Positions 37,899 to 49,000 of a stretch of 64,000 nucleotides of DNA are shown here, one piece after another. Source of the DNA: Paenibacillus amylolyticus (lineage in GTDB: Bacteria > Bacillota > Bacilli > Paenibacillales > Paenibacillaceae); contig NZ_RIAS01000006.1 of the NCBI RefSeq assembly GCF_003719335.1, positions 62,001 through 126,000 on the forward strand, written 5' to 3'. Position numbers and translations under genes: made by a program. Position 1 is the first letter of the stretch. Each line of letters opens with the position of its first letter. The notes under the pieces are model-generated. The model saw nothing but the letters and a program-made list of their open reading frames with translations. It had not been told where the DNA came from and made no database searches.

Positions 37899-37944
37899 CG
37901 TCCTTTCCTAGCTCAGAACTGTTACACCTTCTTGGTGAAAACAC

Positions 37945-38862
37945 TTATTTGTCCATCGCATTACTAATCGTAGAAACGGAATGAAATATTTTAACCTCTC
38001 CATAGACGTTTCTCAGATCTACATGGATTGCTTCTAATTTGTCTTTGTAATCAGTCTCATCATCGGAGAGTAAAATACCAATATACGTACCGCTGTGGGC
38101 GATGATAACACCCAATGCGTTATAGTTATTCGATATTTCAAGTAAGTGTGAGATACTTTGCTTTGCTAGCCTCTCTTGATTCAACAGGGCACTTCTCGTT
38201 GCAACCTGACCGATCGAATGCACATCTTGATTACAAAAGGCAAACTTTAACTGCATCATTAAATCTGTGTATTGGGTACGCTCTTCGATCGTAAATTCTT
38301 TTTTATTCCGATTATATTGGATCGTATCAATCTCCCCGCCTTCGTCTATGGCAAGTACCGTAAGTTTTGGAAGAACACCTAATTTTTCAAATAGTTCGAC
38401 CTCTCTATGATAGAAAGCTACGACCTCCGGGTACATCACTCCATCACTCGGCTCAATATCTTTCATCACCTTCTGCAGTAGCTGTAAGGGAATCGTTATA
38501 CCATAATAGGATTCAATCGACCTCGCAGTAGCTACCAGATCTGCAGATGAACTTGCTAATCCTTTTCCCACGGGTAAATCACTTTCAATACAAATCGTTC
38601 CACCTGGCGGCAGCTTGAATATGTTTAAAATTTCGGTTGCCAGTCTTGCTGATTTTTGTTTGAACTCCGGTATGACTTTCAATCGTGGGGTTGAATCAGG
38701 ACAAAACACGACTTTAGTGAAATTTTGGATAGGGAAAGTAACCAAAAAATCCTGGTTACTCTCCACTGTCATGCCTTGTAATAACTCTCCAAAAGTACCA
38801 TAAGCCATCCCAATTCCTATCTTTTCTTTGGATATTACATTATTTTTGAGATCCGATATCAA
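37945..38862 (-). CDS. GHMP kinase, PduX-like L-threonine kinase
   Basis: This GHMP-superfamily kinase resembles PduX, which phosphorylates L-threonine on its side chain. Visible are the N-terminal GTFGELLQG segment (PduX-like GTLGE.IQG) and the ATP-binding loop PVGKGLASSSADLVAT (PduX-like). I chose a TTG start at 38862 because GGGAGG lies just upstream of it and because it overlaps the end of the NRPS gene by about 20 bases, implying coupling; alternatives are ATG 38895 and ATG 38808. In this cluster it would make O-phospho-L-threonine for the cysteine-synthase-like enzyme, giving 2,3-diaminobutyrate. The step is an inference from family and neighbours. Confidence 0.8.
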   Translation of the reverse strand: MISDLKNNVISKEKIGIGMAYGTFGELLQGMTVESNQDFLVTFPIQNFTKVVFCPDSTPRLKVIPEFKQKSARLATEILNIFKLPPGGTICIESDLPVGKGLASSSADLVATARSIESYYGITIPLQLLQKVMKDIEPSDGVMYPEVVAFYHREVELFEKLGVLPKLTVLAIDEGGEIDTIQYNRNKKEFTIEERTQYTDLMMQLKFAFCNQDVHSIGQVATRSALLNQERLAKQSISHLLEISNNYNALGVIIAHSGTYIGILLSDDETDYKDKLEAIHVDLRNVYGEVKIFHSVSTISNAMDK

Positions 38863-41800
38863 TAGTCTCCCTCCCACCCTCTGCAGAGTATTCATTCCAA
38901 TAAGTCATGATCATCTGAGCCAGTTCGTCTACGTGAGGTGGTAACGCCATGGTATTATGATCCCCAGGCACAAGGAATGTGCTTAACGTGCCTTTGGTTC
39001 GATGTTTCCAGTGGCTTGGATTAATTAGCTTATGAAGATGTTTAGATACCTCTTGTACATAAAATAACTGGAGATCAGAATTAATCGGATTGCCATATCT
39101 GTATTTCCTCATCGCTTGTCCCGCAGCTACCAACACATTCATTTTTTGTTTTAATTGTTTGGAACTCATGCCTACCGGCCAATCCTCACGTTTCCTTGCT
39201 TCATCCAGTAGTAGATTTAGTGCAGTCTCGCTATCTGTTCTGTCAAATTGGAGGGGATCTAGATCGAATAAAGTAGCAAAATACATAATTGCATCTTGCT
39301 CTGTAAATTCATCATAAATATTCATAGATTGGTCGAGAGGCTGAACATCAAATAAACCAATAAATTCAATCTTCTCACCCATCTTTTCAAACATTCGTGC
39401 CATCTCGTAAGCAACCATTCCACCAAAAGACCAACCAATCAGTTTATACGGACCAGTTGGGATCTTTCTTTTGATCTCTGTAACATAGAGTTCTGCCATT
39501 TCTTCTATGCTATCTAATGGCTCTTCATCCGATTCATAACCAGGGGCTTGAATTCCGTAAATACACTCTGACGTTCCCAATGAATTAACCAAATGGAAAT
39601 AGTGAAGTATGCCTCCTCCTTGGGGATGGATCAGGATTAGTGGGCTTGTTGAACGATTCTCACCTTCTTGAAGTTGAATAAGATAAGAAGAAGCCAAATT
39701 TTGTTTTTCCCCGCCCAAAAGTGCACAAATACTTGCAATTGTCGGCTCTTTCAAAAGGCTAGCAAGACGTAATTCCGTACCAAATTCCGCGTTAATTTCA
39801 TGTAATAACTGAATAGCTTTTAAGGAATGTCCACCAATCGAGAAAAAGTTAGTGGTGACACTAATTGGGTGGACTTTCAAAATTTTCTCCCAGATTTTTG
39901 TCATTTTTAACTCCTGCAGATCACGAGGAGGTACATAAGATTTATCATGTTGCAAGTCTATGATCATCGGTAATGATTTTCGATCTATCTTCCCGTTGGG
40001 TGTTAACGGTAATTTCTCGATTTCCCTATACAATACAGGCACCATGTATTCAGGAAGGGTTTGTTGCAAATGTTGCCGTATTGCCTGATGCCCAGGCCAA
40101 GACATGCCCGGCTGGAGTACAAGGTACGCGGCTAGCTGCGCTGCTTCACCTACTTGTACCGAGACTACAACCGCATTTTCAACGGCTTCATGTTGCAGCA
40201 GCTGGTGTTCAATTTCAGATAATTCAATCCGGTAACCTCTAATTTTCACTTGCTGATCTATCCGCCCCAAACATTCCAAAATACCTTCCGCATTGTACCT
40301 GGCCAAATCGCCCGTTCCATACATCTTGCCCTTTCCCGTAAACACATTGTCTACAAATTTCTCTTCCGTTAGTTCTCCCCGGTTCCAGTATCCATTCGCT
40401 ACACCTTCTCCGCCGATATAGAGCTCACCAGCTACACCAATGGGCACCGGTTCCTTGCCGCGATCCAGTACATACATCTGGGTATTGGCAATCGGGCGCC
40501 CAATAGGAATCCTTCCTTCCTGTTCTCGGACATGGTGAATTGCCGACCAAATGGTTGTCTCGGTAGGCCCGTACATATTCCAAAGCTCCTTGCTTCGGGC
40601 CTGTAATTGACCAGCCAACTCTCTCGACCAGCTCTCCCCGCCGCACAGAATCTTTAATTCCGGGCTTCCTTCCCATCCAGATGCGAGTAACAACTGCCAT
40701 GTTGACGGGGTAGCCTGCATCATGGTGGGTTCTTTTTCTTGGATTAGACGTGATAACGAGATGCCATCCGTTGCTGTCTCTCGGTCTACCAAGAGGACTC
40801 TCGCACCTGTTGTGAGAGGAAGAAACAGCTCCAATACACTGATGTCAAAAGAAATCGATGTTACGGACAGTAACCGATCTTCCTTACTCATCCCCGGCTC
40901 TTCGGACATACTTGTTAAAAAATTGCTCAATGCTTGATGTGAAATCTCCACACCCTTAGGTTTCCCTGTCGAACCTGATGTGTACAAAATATAGGCTAAT
41001 CCTTCTGGCTCAGAACGATCCACGATGGCACTCCCTCCGGTCATCGCGGATGATGCCAACCGAGTCTGTACATTCAAGCTTGGAATGTCATGGGATTCCC
41101 ACGTTCCCGATGTTGTATTATCAACAAGTAACAACTGGGCGTCCGAATCGGCCAACATATACGCTAAACGTTCTTGCGGGAAATACGGATCTAGAGGCAC
41201 ATAGGCAGCCCCGGTTTTCCAGATAGCCAGAAGTGATACAACCAGATTAGCAGAGTTCCGCATACTGACAGCTACCTTTGATCCTCGGTTCATACCTTTG
41301 GCACACAAAGCAGACGCACACTGATCGACTTTTTGGGCAAGTTCCTGATAACTAAACTGCTCCTGATGATGCTCTACCGCAATGCGGCTTGGATAGTGCT
41401 CAACCATCTCTTCAAAACGCCGGATTGCAGTATACCTGCCTGAATTTTTTCGCTCAGTTTGATTCCATTGATAAAGCTGTAGATCTCGTTCTTCACCAGT
41501 AACTAAAGGAATATGATCAATTTTGGTCGTTGGAGTTGTCAAAACAAATTCAACGATATGTGTAAAATAATTCATCCATCGACTTACCGTAGCTTCATTA
41601 AAGATATCCGTTCTATATTGCAACTCTAGTTTGAGTCCCTCCTTGACCTCAGTTGCCAATAAAGAGAGATCTACATCCATGTAATAATTTTTAGTCGAAC
41701 GTAATTGGATGTTCATTTGATCCGTCAGAAGACCATCTTCTAATGGGATAAGTTGAAATTGACTATTGTATAGTGTAGGTCGATTAAAATCCCGCTCTAA

Positions 41801-44800
41801 TTTCAGATCCTCAACCAATAAATTAAAAGGATATTCACTGTTTGAATAAGCCTCTATTGTCATATCTCTATTTTTCTTTAATACATCCAAAAATGACGGA
41901 TCACCTTCAAAGTTCATTCGAAGGATTAAATTATTTACGAAAAATCCCACAACGTCTTCAAATTGCATTTGATGTCTTCCCGCCTCTGGTGTGCCAATAA
42001 TCAAATCCTTCTGTTGGCTAAGCCTAGTTAGTAACACACCATATAGAGATAAAAGGGTCACAAATAAACTAGTGTTATGTTGTAATGACATTTTTTTAAA
42101 TTTCTCTAGTTGAGCGTTAGGAATAAAGCCGTCTACCTGACTAGCGCTAAAATTGGAAGTAACCGAACTTGCGTAGTCAATAGGCATATTTAAAGTAGGT
42201 AGTTCCCCTGTCAATTGATTAAGCCAGTAGGTTCTCATACCTTGCAATTCTCCATTTTCAAATCGCTTATTCTGCCAATTCGCATATTCTTTATAATGGT
42301 ACACAGTTGCATTCTTTACAGAAGGGAACTTATTATTCTTTTCATAAGACTCATACAACTCCATTAAGTCCTTAACGATAATCTGCCAAGACCAGTAATC
42401 ACTTATGATATGGTGCATACTCATCCAAATAATAAAATGATTAACGGACACTTCGGTGACTTGTACTTTGAATAAAGGTCCTTGTTCTAAATCAAATGAA
42501 AAGCTCTTCTCTTCGCGTTCAATTTGATCAATCTTCTTCATCTGAGCAGTCTGATTCAGTCCTGAGATGTCTTCGAACTTCACCTCTATGTTCGCTTGGG
42601 CAGTAATCCGTTGAGCCGGAACCCCATCGTTGAGCACAAAGGTTGTGCGAAGCGATTCATGTTTATCTACCAAGGCTACAACCGCTTTTTGGAAAATAGC
42701 TTGGTTCATTTCCCTTTTAAAATCTAAAGAAACTAACATATTATATGAATGATTGTGTGGTTCTAACAAATTTAAAAAGTAGAGCCGATGTTGCGCGTTC
42801 GACATCGCATAGGATGTAGCTGGCTCTAGTTTCTCTATGCTTTGTTGCTCATGACCCTCAGTGGTGGAAGTTTGATTAAGAAAGATAGCAAGCTTCCGGA
42901 TCGTCTGATGTTCAAAAAGAGACTTAATTGATACATCAATCCCTAAATGTTGTTTAAAACGCGAGCGAACTTGAATCGTTTTTAGTGAGTTTCCACCCAA
43001 TGAGAAGAAGGGTGCCTCAACGCTGATTCTTTCTAGACCCAATACATCGAACCATATTTTTGTAACCGTATTTTCCCAATATCCCTCCGGGGCAACATAA
43101 TGTTCCTCCGAAAATGAGTTATCCCCAATGAGAGGCAAGGCTTTCCTATCAATTTTTCCATTTTGGTTAAGAGGCATTTCCTCCAGTATCATCATTCGTT
43201 GCGGTATCATATAGACGGGTAATAATGCTCCCATGTAGTCTCTTAATTCTTTTTCACTAATATTGGAGTTTAAAACAAGATACGCTGCAATCTCATGTTC
43301 CCCATGATCCCTTGCTTCGGCAACCACAATGACTTGTCTTACCTCATCATGTTTCAGTAACACCGACTCAATCTCACCTAATTCAATGCGCAAGCCTCTA
43401 ATTTTGACTTGAAAATCACTTCTTGAAATAAACATAAGCCTGCCTTCTGGCGTATATCTTCCCAAGTCTCCCGTTTTATAAAATTTTTGCATATCCTCTC
43501 CGTGCAGTTTATAACTAAAAAAGGCAGCACCTGTACGTTCGATGTCATTTAAATATCCTCTGCCTACTCCGATTCCGCTGATATATATTTCGCCGTTACA
43601 TCCGATAGGAACCATCCGTTTCCATGAATCCAATACGTAATGCTTCATATTGGGGATCGGCTTGCCTAATTCAACATAATGGTCATTATGGTGATAATTC
43701 TTGTCAATAACGATATGGGACGTATCATCTGAACATTCAGTAGCCCCATATGTATTAACAACTTTCACATCCGGGTAGCTACTCTGCCAGCGTTGCAACA
43801 ATGGAACCGAAAGGCCTTCTCCTGTTGAAATCATATAATGCAGATGTTCAAGCTTGAATTGGTTCTCTGTTGCACTTTGAAGAAATAATTCACTAATTGC
43901 AGGCACCATCTCAAGTACATTAACTTGGTATGTGCATACCGATTCCAACAAACGGAGAGGATCCATTGCAACCTCATTTGGATATATAATAACCTGTCCC
44001 CCAACCATAAGAGGGGCTAAAAATTGCCACACAGAGATATCAAAGCAGTGGGAAGCATTCTGCGCAACAATACTCTCTTCATTCAAACCCAACAAGTTGA
44101 TTTTGGCATATAAATGGTTAAGCATGCCCTCATGTTCTATCATGGCTCCTTTGGGCTGACCTGTAGAACCCGATGTAAAAAACACATTTGCTAGATTGTT
44201 GTTGGTATGAATAACATTTAAATTATCCGTTGGAAAACGATAAAGGGGATGATCCCCCTCTATGGTTTCGACTACTGTTTGAATGGTAAGAAACTTTGGC
44301 CGTTCGCTCGAATCCTGAAAAACATCAAAATACCGGCTTTTCGCTTGATGATCAATAAGCATAATAGAAATATTTCCATTTTCCACAATATGCTGCAAAC
44401 GCTTATCAGGATAAGAGATATCTAGTGGTACATACGCTCCTCCTGCCTTCATCACAGCAACTATACTTGTTAGCATTTCTATACTTCGATCAGCCCATAT
44501 GCCTACTAGATCATCTGGCTTGAGATGTTGATCTCGAAGCCAACCTGCCAATCGGTTTGCTCTATCGTTTATCTCCTGATATGTCAGTGACTTCTCATTA
44601 CATACGACCGCAATTTTATCTGGATATCTTCTTACTTGCTCTTCAATAATCTCATTTACCGTATGGCTAACTGAAAACGGAGCAATATTACTTTGATTAA
44701 AGTCATGCACTAAGCGTTTACGCTCAGTCTCTGGCAGTAAAGTTAACGTATCAAGACAATGATTCATTCCTACAACCACACTTCTCAGGATGGTTTGAAA

Positions 44801-45991
44801 ATGAAGCATGATATGTTCTAGTTGTTCCAGTGATGCTCCGCTTGAATTATGAAATTCAATATTCCATTTCGTCCCCATGGTAATGAAGATTTCCAAAAAG
44901 GACTGGCTCTCCTTAAACAAAACACCATGTGATTTCTCTATAGATCGGTCATGATTAATCGTTAAATTTGTATCAAATAACAATCTGTCCTGTTGAGAAG
45001 AAGTATTATTTTTGACCATCGTAACTGTTGTACTACCGAAAGTTCTTATCGATTTCAATTGGTATTCCACATCTTGAATTACATCGATACACTTCTGACT
45101 GGAGTCCAATCTGACTTGTATAGGTAAAGAATGACTAAATGACCCTATCATCCCATCGGTGGTGGGGAATGTTTCTAAATCTGCTGTCAGAGTCGAGCCG
45201 CAAGCGACGTTTACATCTCCTGTATACACATGTAATGCGAGCAACCAGGCAGAGTACACTATGCTATTCAAAGAAGTGTTATGTTGACGGCTACACTCTT
45301 TAATCAAATCAACCAGATCTTCCGGAAGGTCTGCATTCATTTTTTTATATATACTTTGGTTTTCAGAACTTGATTGAGTCTCAGGCACTTGGAGAGCTGA
45401 AAAGGAGTATTGCCCCATCTTATCGGACCAATAATCCTGAGCAGGCTTCCCATCTTGCTCTGCTTCCCATTGAAGATAACTTTTTATATCCCCGTAACGT
45501 AAGTCCTTATCTTGAATCGCCTTCGCTTGCACCATCCATTTGTCAAATAAAAGCTCACAACTATACATATCTATGCTCAGAACATTAAATGTCCATATTA
45601 AAACCGTTCTCGCTTGTCCAAAGGTAAGGATAGCTACTCTATGCAAGGGTTCTTCGCTTATAAGAAACTCACCTCTGTACTCTTTTGCAACAAGTTCAAT
45701 CTCAACCTGTTGATCTGCCAAAGATACAGCCTCTCTATCCATCCAATGCAATTCAATAGGTATCGATTTGAGTACAACTTGTACCGTTCTATTTTTTAAA
45801 GAACGAAAAATGGTTCGTAGTGCAGGTGAATCTTCAACCAATGTATCCCATGTCCTTTGGATTTGGCTTCTGTCTATATTCAAGGGGAGTTCGAATACAA
45901 GCTGGTTTACAGCATGTTGTTGTAAATACTCTTTTTGAATGTGAGATAATTCCAGAACTTCTGAAACATTTTCTTTCGATAGATAGTTCAT
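38840..45991 (-). CDS. Non-ribosomal peptide synthetase with terminal thioesterase (unassigned residue, Gly)
   Basis: The 2,383-residue enzyme reads: C-like domain lacking catalytic histidines (1-450; FNVLSID where HHxxxDG is expected), A1 (about 460-960), T (FFSLGGNSL, Ser1002), C (HHIISDY near 1193), A2 (about 1509-1997), T (FFSIGGHSL, Ser2056), thioesterase (GWSFGG, Ser2188; PGDHNTM histidine). The start at 45991 follows AGAGGGTG, 31 bases after the previous stop. A2 is the duplicated Gly-type cassette (code D-I-L-Q-L-G-M-I-W-K). A1 reads D-I-W-E-I-T-T-D-D-K, which I cannot assign; Glu278 and Asp330/331 suggest a basic substrate such as a diamino acid. The thioesterase marks this as the last enzyme of the line and releases or cyclises the product. 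Confidence 0.93.
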   Translation of the reverse strand: MNYLSKENVSEVLELSHIQKEYLQQHAVNQLVFELPLNIDRSQIQRTWDTLVEDSPALRTIFRSLKNRTVQVVLKSIPIELHWMDREAVSLADQQVEIELVAKEYRGEFLISEEPLHRVAILTFGQARTVLIWTFNVLSIDMYSCELLFDKWMVQAKAIQDKDLRYGDIKSYLQWEAEQDGKPAQDYWSDKMGQYSFSALQVPETQSSSENQSIYKKMNADLPEDLVDLIKECSRQHNTSLNSIVYSAWLLALHVYTGDVNVACGSTLTADLETFPTTDGMIGSFSHSLPIQVRLDSSQKCIDVIQDVEYQLKSIRTFGSTTVTMVKNNTSSQQDRLLFDTNLTINHDRSIEKSHGVLFKESQSFLEIFITMGTKWNIEFHNSSGASLEQLEHIMLHFQTILRSVVVGMNHCLDTLTLLPETERKRLVHDFNQSNIAPFSVSHTVNEIIEEQVRRYPDKIAVVCNEKSLTYQEINDRANRLAGWLRDQHLKPDDLVGIWADRSIEMLTSIVAVMKAGGAYVPLDISYPDKRLQHIVENGNISIMLIDHQAKSRYFDVFQDSSERPKFLTIQTVVETIEGDHPLYRFPTDNLNVIHTNNNLANVFFTSGSTGQPKGAMIEHEGMLNHLYAKINLLGLNEESIVAQNASHCFDISVWQFLAPLMVGGQVIIYPNEVAMDPLRLLESVCTYQVNVLEMVPAISELFLQSATENQFKLEHLHYMISTGEGLSVPLLQRWQSSYPDVKVVNTYGATECSDDTSHIVIDKNYHHNDHYVELGKPIPNMKHYVLDSWKRMVPIGCNGEIYISGIGVGRGYLNDIERTGAAFFSYKLHGEDMQKFYKTGDLGRYTPEGRLMFISRSDFQVKIRGLRIELGEIESVLLKHDEVRQVIVVAEARDHGEHEIAAYLVLNSNISEKELRDYMGALLPVYMIPQRMMILEEMPLNQNGKIDRKALPLIGDNSFSEEHYVAPEGYWENTVTKIWFDVLGLERISVEAPFFSLGGNSLKTIQVRSRFKQHLGIDVSIKSLFEHQTIRKLAIFLNQTSTTEGHEQQSIEKLEPATSYAMSNAQHRLYFLNLLEPHNHSYNMLVSLDFKREMNQAIFQKAVVALVDKHESLRTTFVLNDGVPAQRITAQANIEVKFEDISGLNQTAQMKKIDQIEREEKSFSFDLEQGPLFKVQVTEVSVNHFIIWMSMHHIISDYWSWQIIVKDLMELYESYEKNNKFPSVKNATVYHYKEYANWQNKRFENGELQGMRTYWLNQLTGELPTLNMPIDYASSVTSNFSASQVDGFIPNAQLEKFKKMSLQHNTSLFVTLLSLYGVLLTRLSQQKDLIIGTPEAGRHQMQFEDVVGFFVNNLILRMNFEGDPSFLDVLKKNRDMTIEAYSNSEYPFNLLVEDLKLERDFNRPTLYNSQFQLIPLEDGLLTDQMNIQLRSTKNYYMDVDLSLLATEVKEGLKLELQYRTDIFNEATVSRWMNYFTHIVEFVLTTPTTKIDHIPLVTGEERDLQLYQWNQTERKNSGRYTAIRRFEEMVEHYPSRIAVEHHQEQFSYQELAQKVDQCASALCAKGMNRGSKVAVSMRNSANLVVSLLAIWKTGAAYVPLDPYFPQERLAYMLADSDAQLLLVDNTTSGTWESHDIPSLNVQTRLASSAMTGGSAIVDRSEPEGLAYILYTSGSTGKPKGVEISHQALSNFLTSMSEEPGMSKEDRLLSVTSISFDISVLELFLPLTTGARVLLVDRETATDGISLSRLIQEKEPTMMQATPSTWQLLLASGWEGSPELKILCGGESWSRELAGQLQARSKELWNMYGPTETTIWSAIHHVREQEGRIPIGRPIANTQMYVLDRGKEPVPIGVAGELYIGGEGVANGYWNRGELTEEKFVDNVFTGKGKMYGTGDLARYNAEGILECLGRIDQQVKIRGYRIELSEIEHQLLQHEAVENAVVVSVQVGEAAQLAAYLVLQPGMSWPGHQAIRQHLQQTLPEYMVPVLYREIEKLPLTPNGKIDRKSLPMIIDLQHDKSYVPPRDLQELKMTKIWEKILKVHPISVTTNFFSIGGHSLKAIQLLHEINAEFGTELRLASLLKEPTIASICALLGGEKQNLASSYLIQLQEGENRSTSPLILIHPQGGGILHYFHLVNSLGTSECIYGIQAPGYESDEEPLDSIEEMAELYVTEIKRKIPTGPYKLIGWSFGGMVAYEMARMFEKMGEKIEFIGLFDVQPLDQSMNIYDEFTEQDAIMYFATLFDLDPLQFDRTDSETALNLLLDEARKREDWPVGMSSKQLKQKMNVLVAAGQAMRKYRYGNPINSDLQLFYVQEVSKHLHKLINPSHWKHRTKGTLSTFLVPGDHNTMALPPHVDELAQMIMTYWNEYSAEGGRETIDIGSQK
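39999..41467 (-). repeat. Adenylation-domain cassette, copy 2
   Basis: Partner of 34472-35940. It lies in the last module of the thioesterase-bearing NRPS and encodes the same Gly-type pocket. The flanking C and T domains of the two enzymes differ, so only the A domain was exchanged or duplicated. Confidence 0.92.
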
Positions 45992-46022
45992 GAAATAGAT
46001 ACACCCTCTGCCGGTAAATTTT

Positions 46023-49000
46023 TTAGTTGAACAGTTCCTGCAACAACGTATCATCATTTAACTTAACTTGTGATAACCTCATGCTCGGGGAATTCACCAT
46101 TTGATCGAGAACTTGCTCCATCTGCTCAAAAAAATTCTGGATCGTATCTGTACAAAATTTAGTGTGGTTATAATAGATTTCAAACAAGAGTTGATCATCA
46201 TTATCAAACAAATAAATCAACAAATCTAATTTTGTTTTTTCATTGTGATCCATTTCATAATTACCAACCGTGATATCCATTCCCTTGGTCTGAAACTCAT
46301 CCAAGTTGCAGAATCGAATATCAATCTCATCGTTCTGAAGTTTCGTCGTATGGGCATTTTGTCCGATCAGACATACGGAGTATAACGACTTAATCTGGTC
46401 ATGCATAACATACTGATCCTGCATAACCAAATCAAAAGGATACTCTTGGTTCGTGTATGCTCCAACACATGTATCTGCGACTCTTTGTAGAACATCTTGC
46501 ATTGTTGGATTTCCAGATAACTCAGTACGCATAGCAACCGGATTAATGCATAAACCGATCATGCCTTCCAAGTCTGGATGTGTACGGCCAGAAAGAGTCG
46601 ATCCTATCGTTATGAGAGTTTCATCCGTTACATGAGCCATCCAGATTTTCAAAGCAGCGAGGACTGTAATAAAATTGGTAGTTCTCCCACTTGAAACGTT
46701 TAAATCATATATTTTTTTAGTCAATTCGGGTGTGAGGGTGTATCTGCATATCTCTGAGATCGTTTCCTGTTCTTTTATCTTCTCCTCAGAATCGCCTGGC
46801 AATTGAAGGACAGGGGCAGATCTCTGCAACTTTTCTTTCCAATATTCCCTCTGTTTCTCAACTCGTTTAGTTGTAATTTGCTTATGCTGCCATAACGAAA
46901 AATCTGCATATTGACGAGGTTGAGCTATTTTATGAGGATCTTCTCCTCGAATTAAAGAGGAATATATTTTGAACAAGTCATTCAAAAAGGCATAATGGGA
47001 CCAGCCATCATGACCAATATGATGTACTGATAGCAAAAATATAAATTGTTGATCAGCTAAATGATATAATTTCATACGGTAAAAGGATTCCACGGTTAAA
47101 TCAAATTCTGTAATTTTCTGTCTCTGTGCGTCTTCAGCAATACGCTCACGCTGTTCCTCATCTGAATAATGAGCCAGATCTGCGTACTCAAAGGGAACCT
47201 TCAAAAGATGATGAACTTTTTGATAGAATACTCCACCTACTTCGGAAATTGTGGTTCTCATGATTTCATGCCGCTCAATTAAGATGTTTACAGCCTGCTG
47301 AAAAATCTCGATATGCAATCCATTTTTAAATTCATACAGATATACGTCGCCGTATGCATGCCCAGTAAACTGTGCCCTAAACCACACTCTTTCTTGAGCG
47401 TTCGAGAGAGGATAACAATGGGGTTCAAGTAATTTATTTTCATTTTCCGCCAAAAGTATATCTCTACTAGGGATAGGTGTATATTCTGTTCGATCGGAGC
47501 CTTCGCAGTTTTCAATATATCTACTCATTGCACGAATGGTTGTAGAAATAAACAATTCACTTAAAGGAATAGATATATTAAATTCTTTATGAATTCGAGA
47601 GAAAATCGTTGTGGCTTGTAATGAATTCCCCCCGAGTTCAAAAAAACTATCGTGTACTCCAATCTTTCTAATGGATAAAATCTCTTTCCAAATTGCAGTT
47701 AATTTTTCTTCAGTAATCGATATATTTTCCGAGTTTGATTCAACTGCTTGAACGGAATCATCCTGTTGTGATATGCAGCTATTTAACGTGTGCTCCTTAG
47801 AAACTAACGCCTTCATCCTGTGCTCTAACTCGTGGTCAATGATAATGTTTTCTAAATGCGAATCTTCGTTTTCCGTGATTTTGGAAACAAGTTCATTAAA
47901 ATAACTCACCCACAGATCTATCTCATGCTCCTGAACAAGCTGTGTATTTACATCTAATTCACACCAAAGCTCTCCGTTTACGTCCATCACATTCATGAAG
48001 AGATCATATTTGGAGTACTGAATTGGAGTTGGAATGAGTTTAACATCCAGATCATGCAATTTTGTTTTTGAAATCGGCCTGTCCATGTTAAATAAAACAT
48101 TTAATTCAGGTACATGATTAAAGTTTAATGAGTCAATAAACATAGAGAATGGGAACTTCTTCACGTCTTCTAGTTCCTTTATCGCTTCTTTGAGGGATGC
48201 TAAATAATCCCTAAAAGAGCCTCCCTTGTTTACTTTACTGACCACCGGTAGAACGCTTGCGCAATTCCCAATCAAATTGTAATTTTGCATTTGTGCCTGA
48301 CCAGACACAGGGATACCTATAACAAGTTTTGAATAGCCTGTTAAACGATGGACAAAGACTTTATATACAGCAAATAAAGTAACAAAAAGACTGTTCTGAG
48401 AGTGAATACTCAATTTTCTGAGTTTGTCAGTTACCGATTTTTCCAATTTGAAATGAATCCTTTTACCCTGAAATTCTCTCTTTAACATGTCTTCGGTAAT
48501 CGACGGAATGACAATATTCTTAACCGGTTCTGCAAAAATTGATTTCCAATACTGTACTGCCTTTGTATGTTCTAAAGTATTAAACTGCTTCTCACGCCAA
48601 TCTAGATATTCTCTAAATTGACCCGGCGCAGGTAATTCAATAAGATCATGTTCATGGCTGCAATACGCGCTATACAACTTATGAAGTTCGTCTACAACGA
48701 CAGAAATGGACCAGCCATCGGCAATAATATGATGAAAAGACATAACAAAAATATGATAATTTTTTTCCATTTTAAGCAAGTGGTATTTCGTCAGCGTAGA
48801 GTCTGGACTAAGTTCCATCTGGTTCTCACTCTCTTTAGCCATCCATTCCTTAAATACGAGATCTTTCGCTGTTCTTAGGTCTGCTGTAAGATCTGTGGTA
48901 TTAATCTCTACATTTTTATCTGTTAAGACCATTTGTTGCTCTCCACTGTGGTCTATAACGGTTCGAAGCGCTTCATGTCTACCCGTGATGGTCTGGAGGG

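Noticed and set aside
29593..46057. CRISPR array, integrase, transposase or attachment site bordering the cluster
   Set aside because: I found no repeat-spacer pattern, mobile-element gene or flanking direct repeat. The only long repeat is the adenylation cassette.
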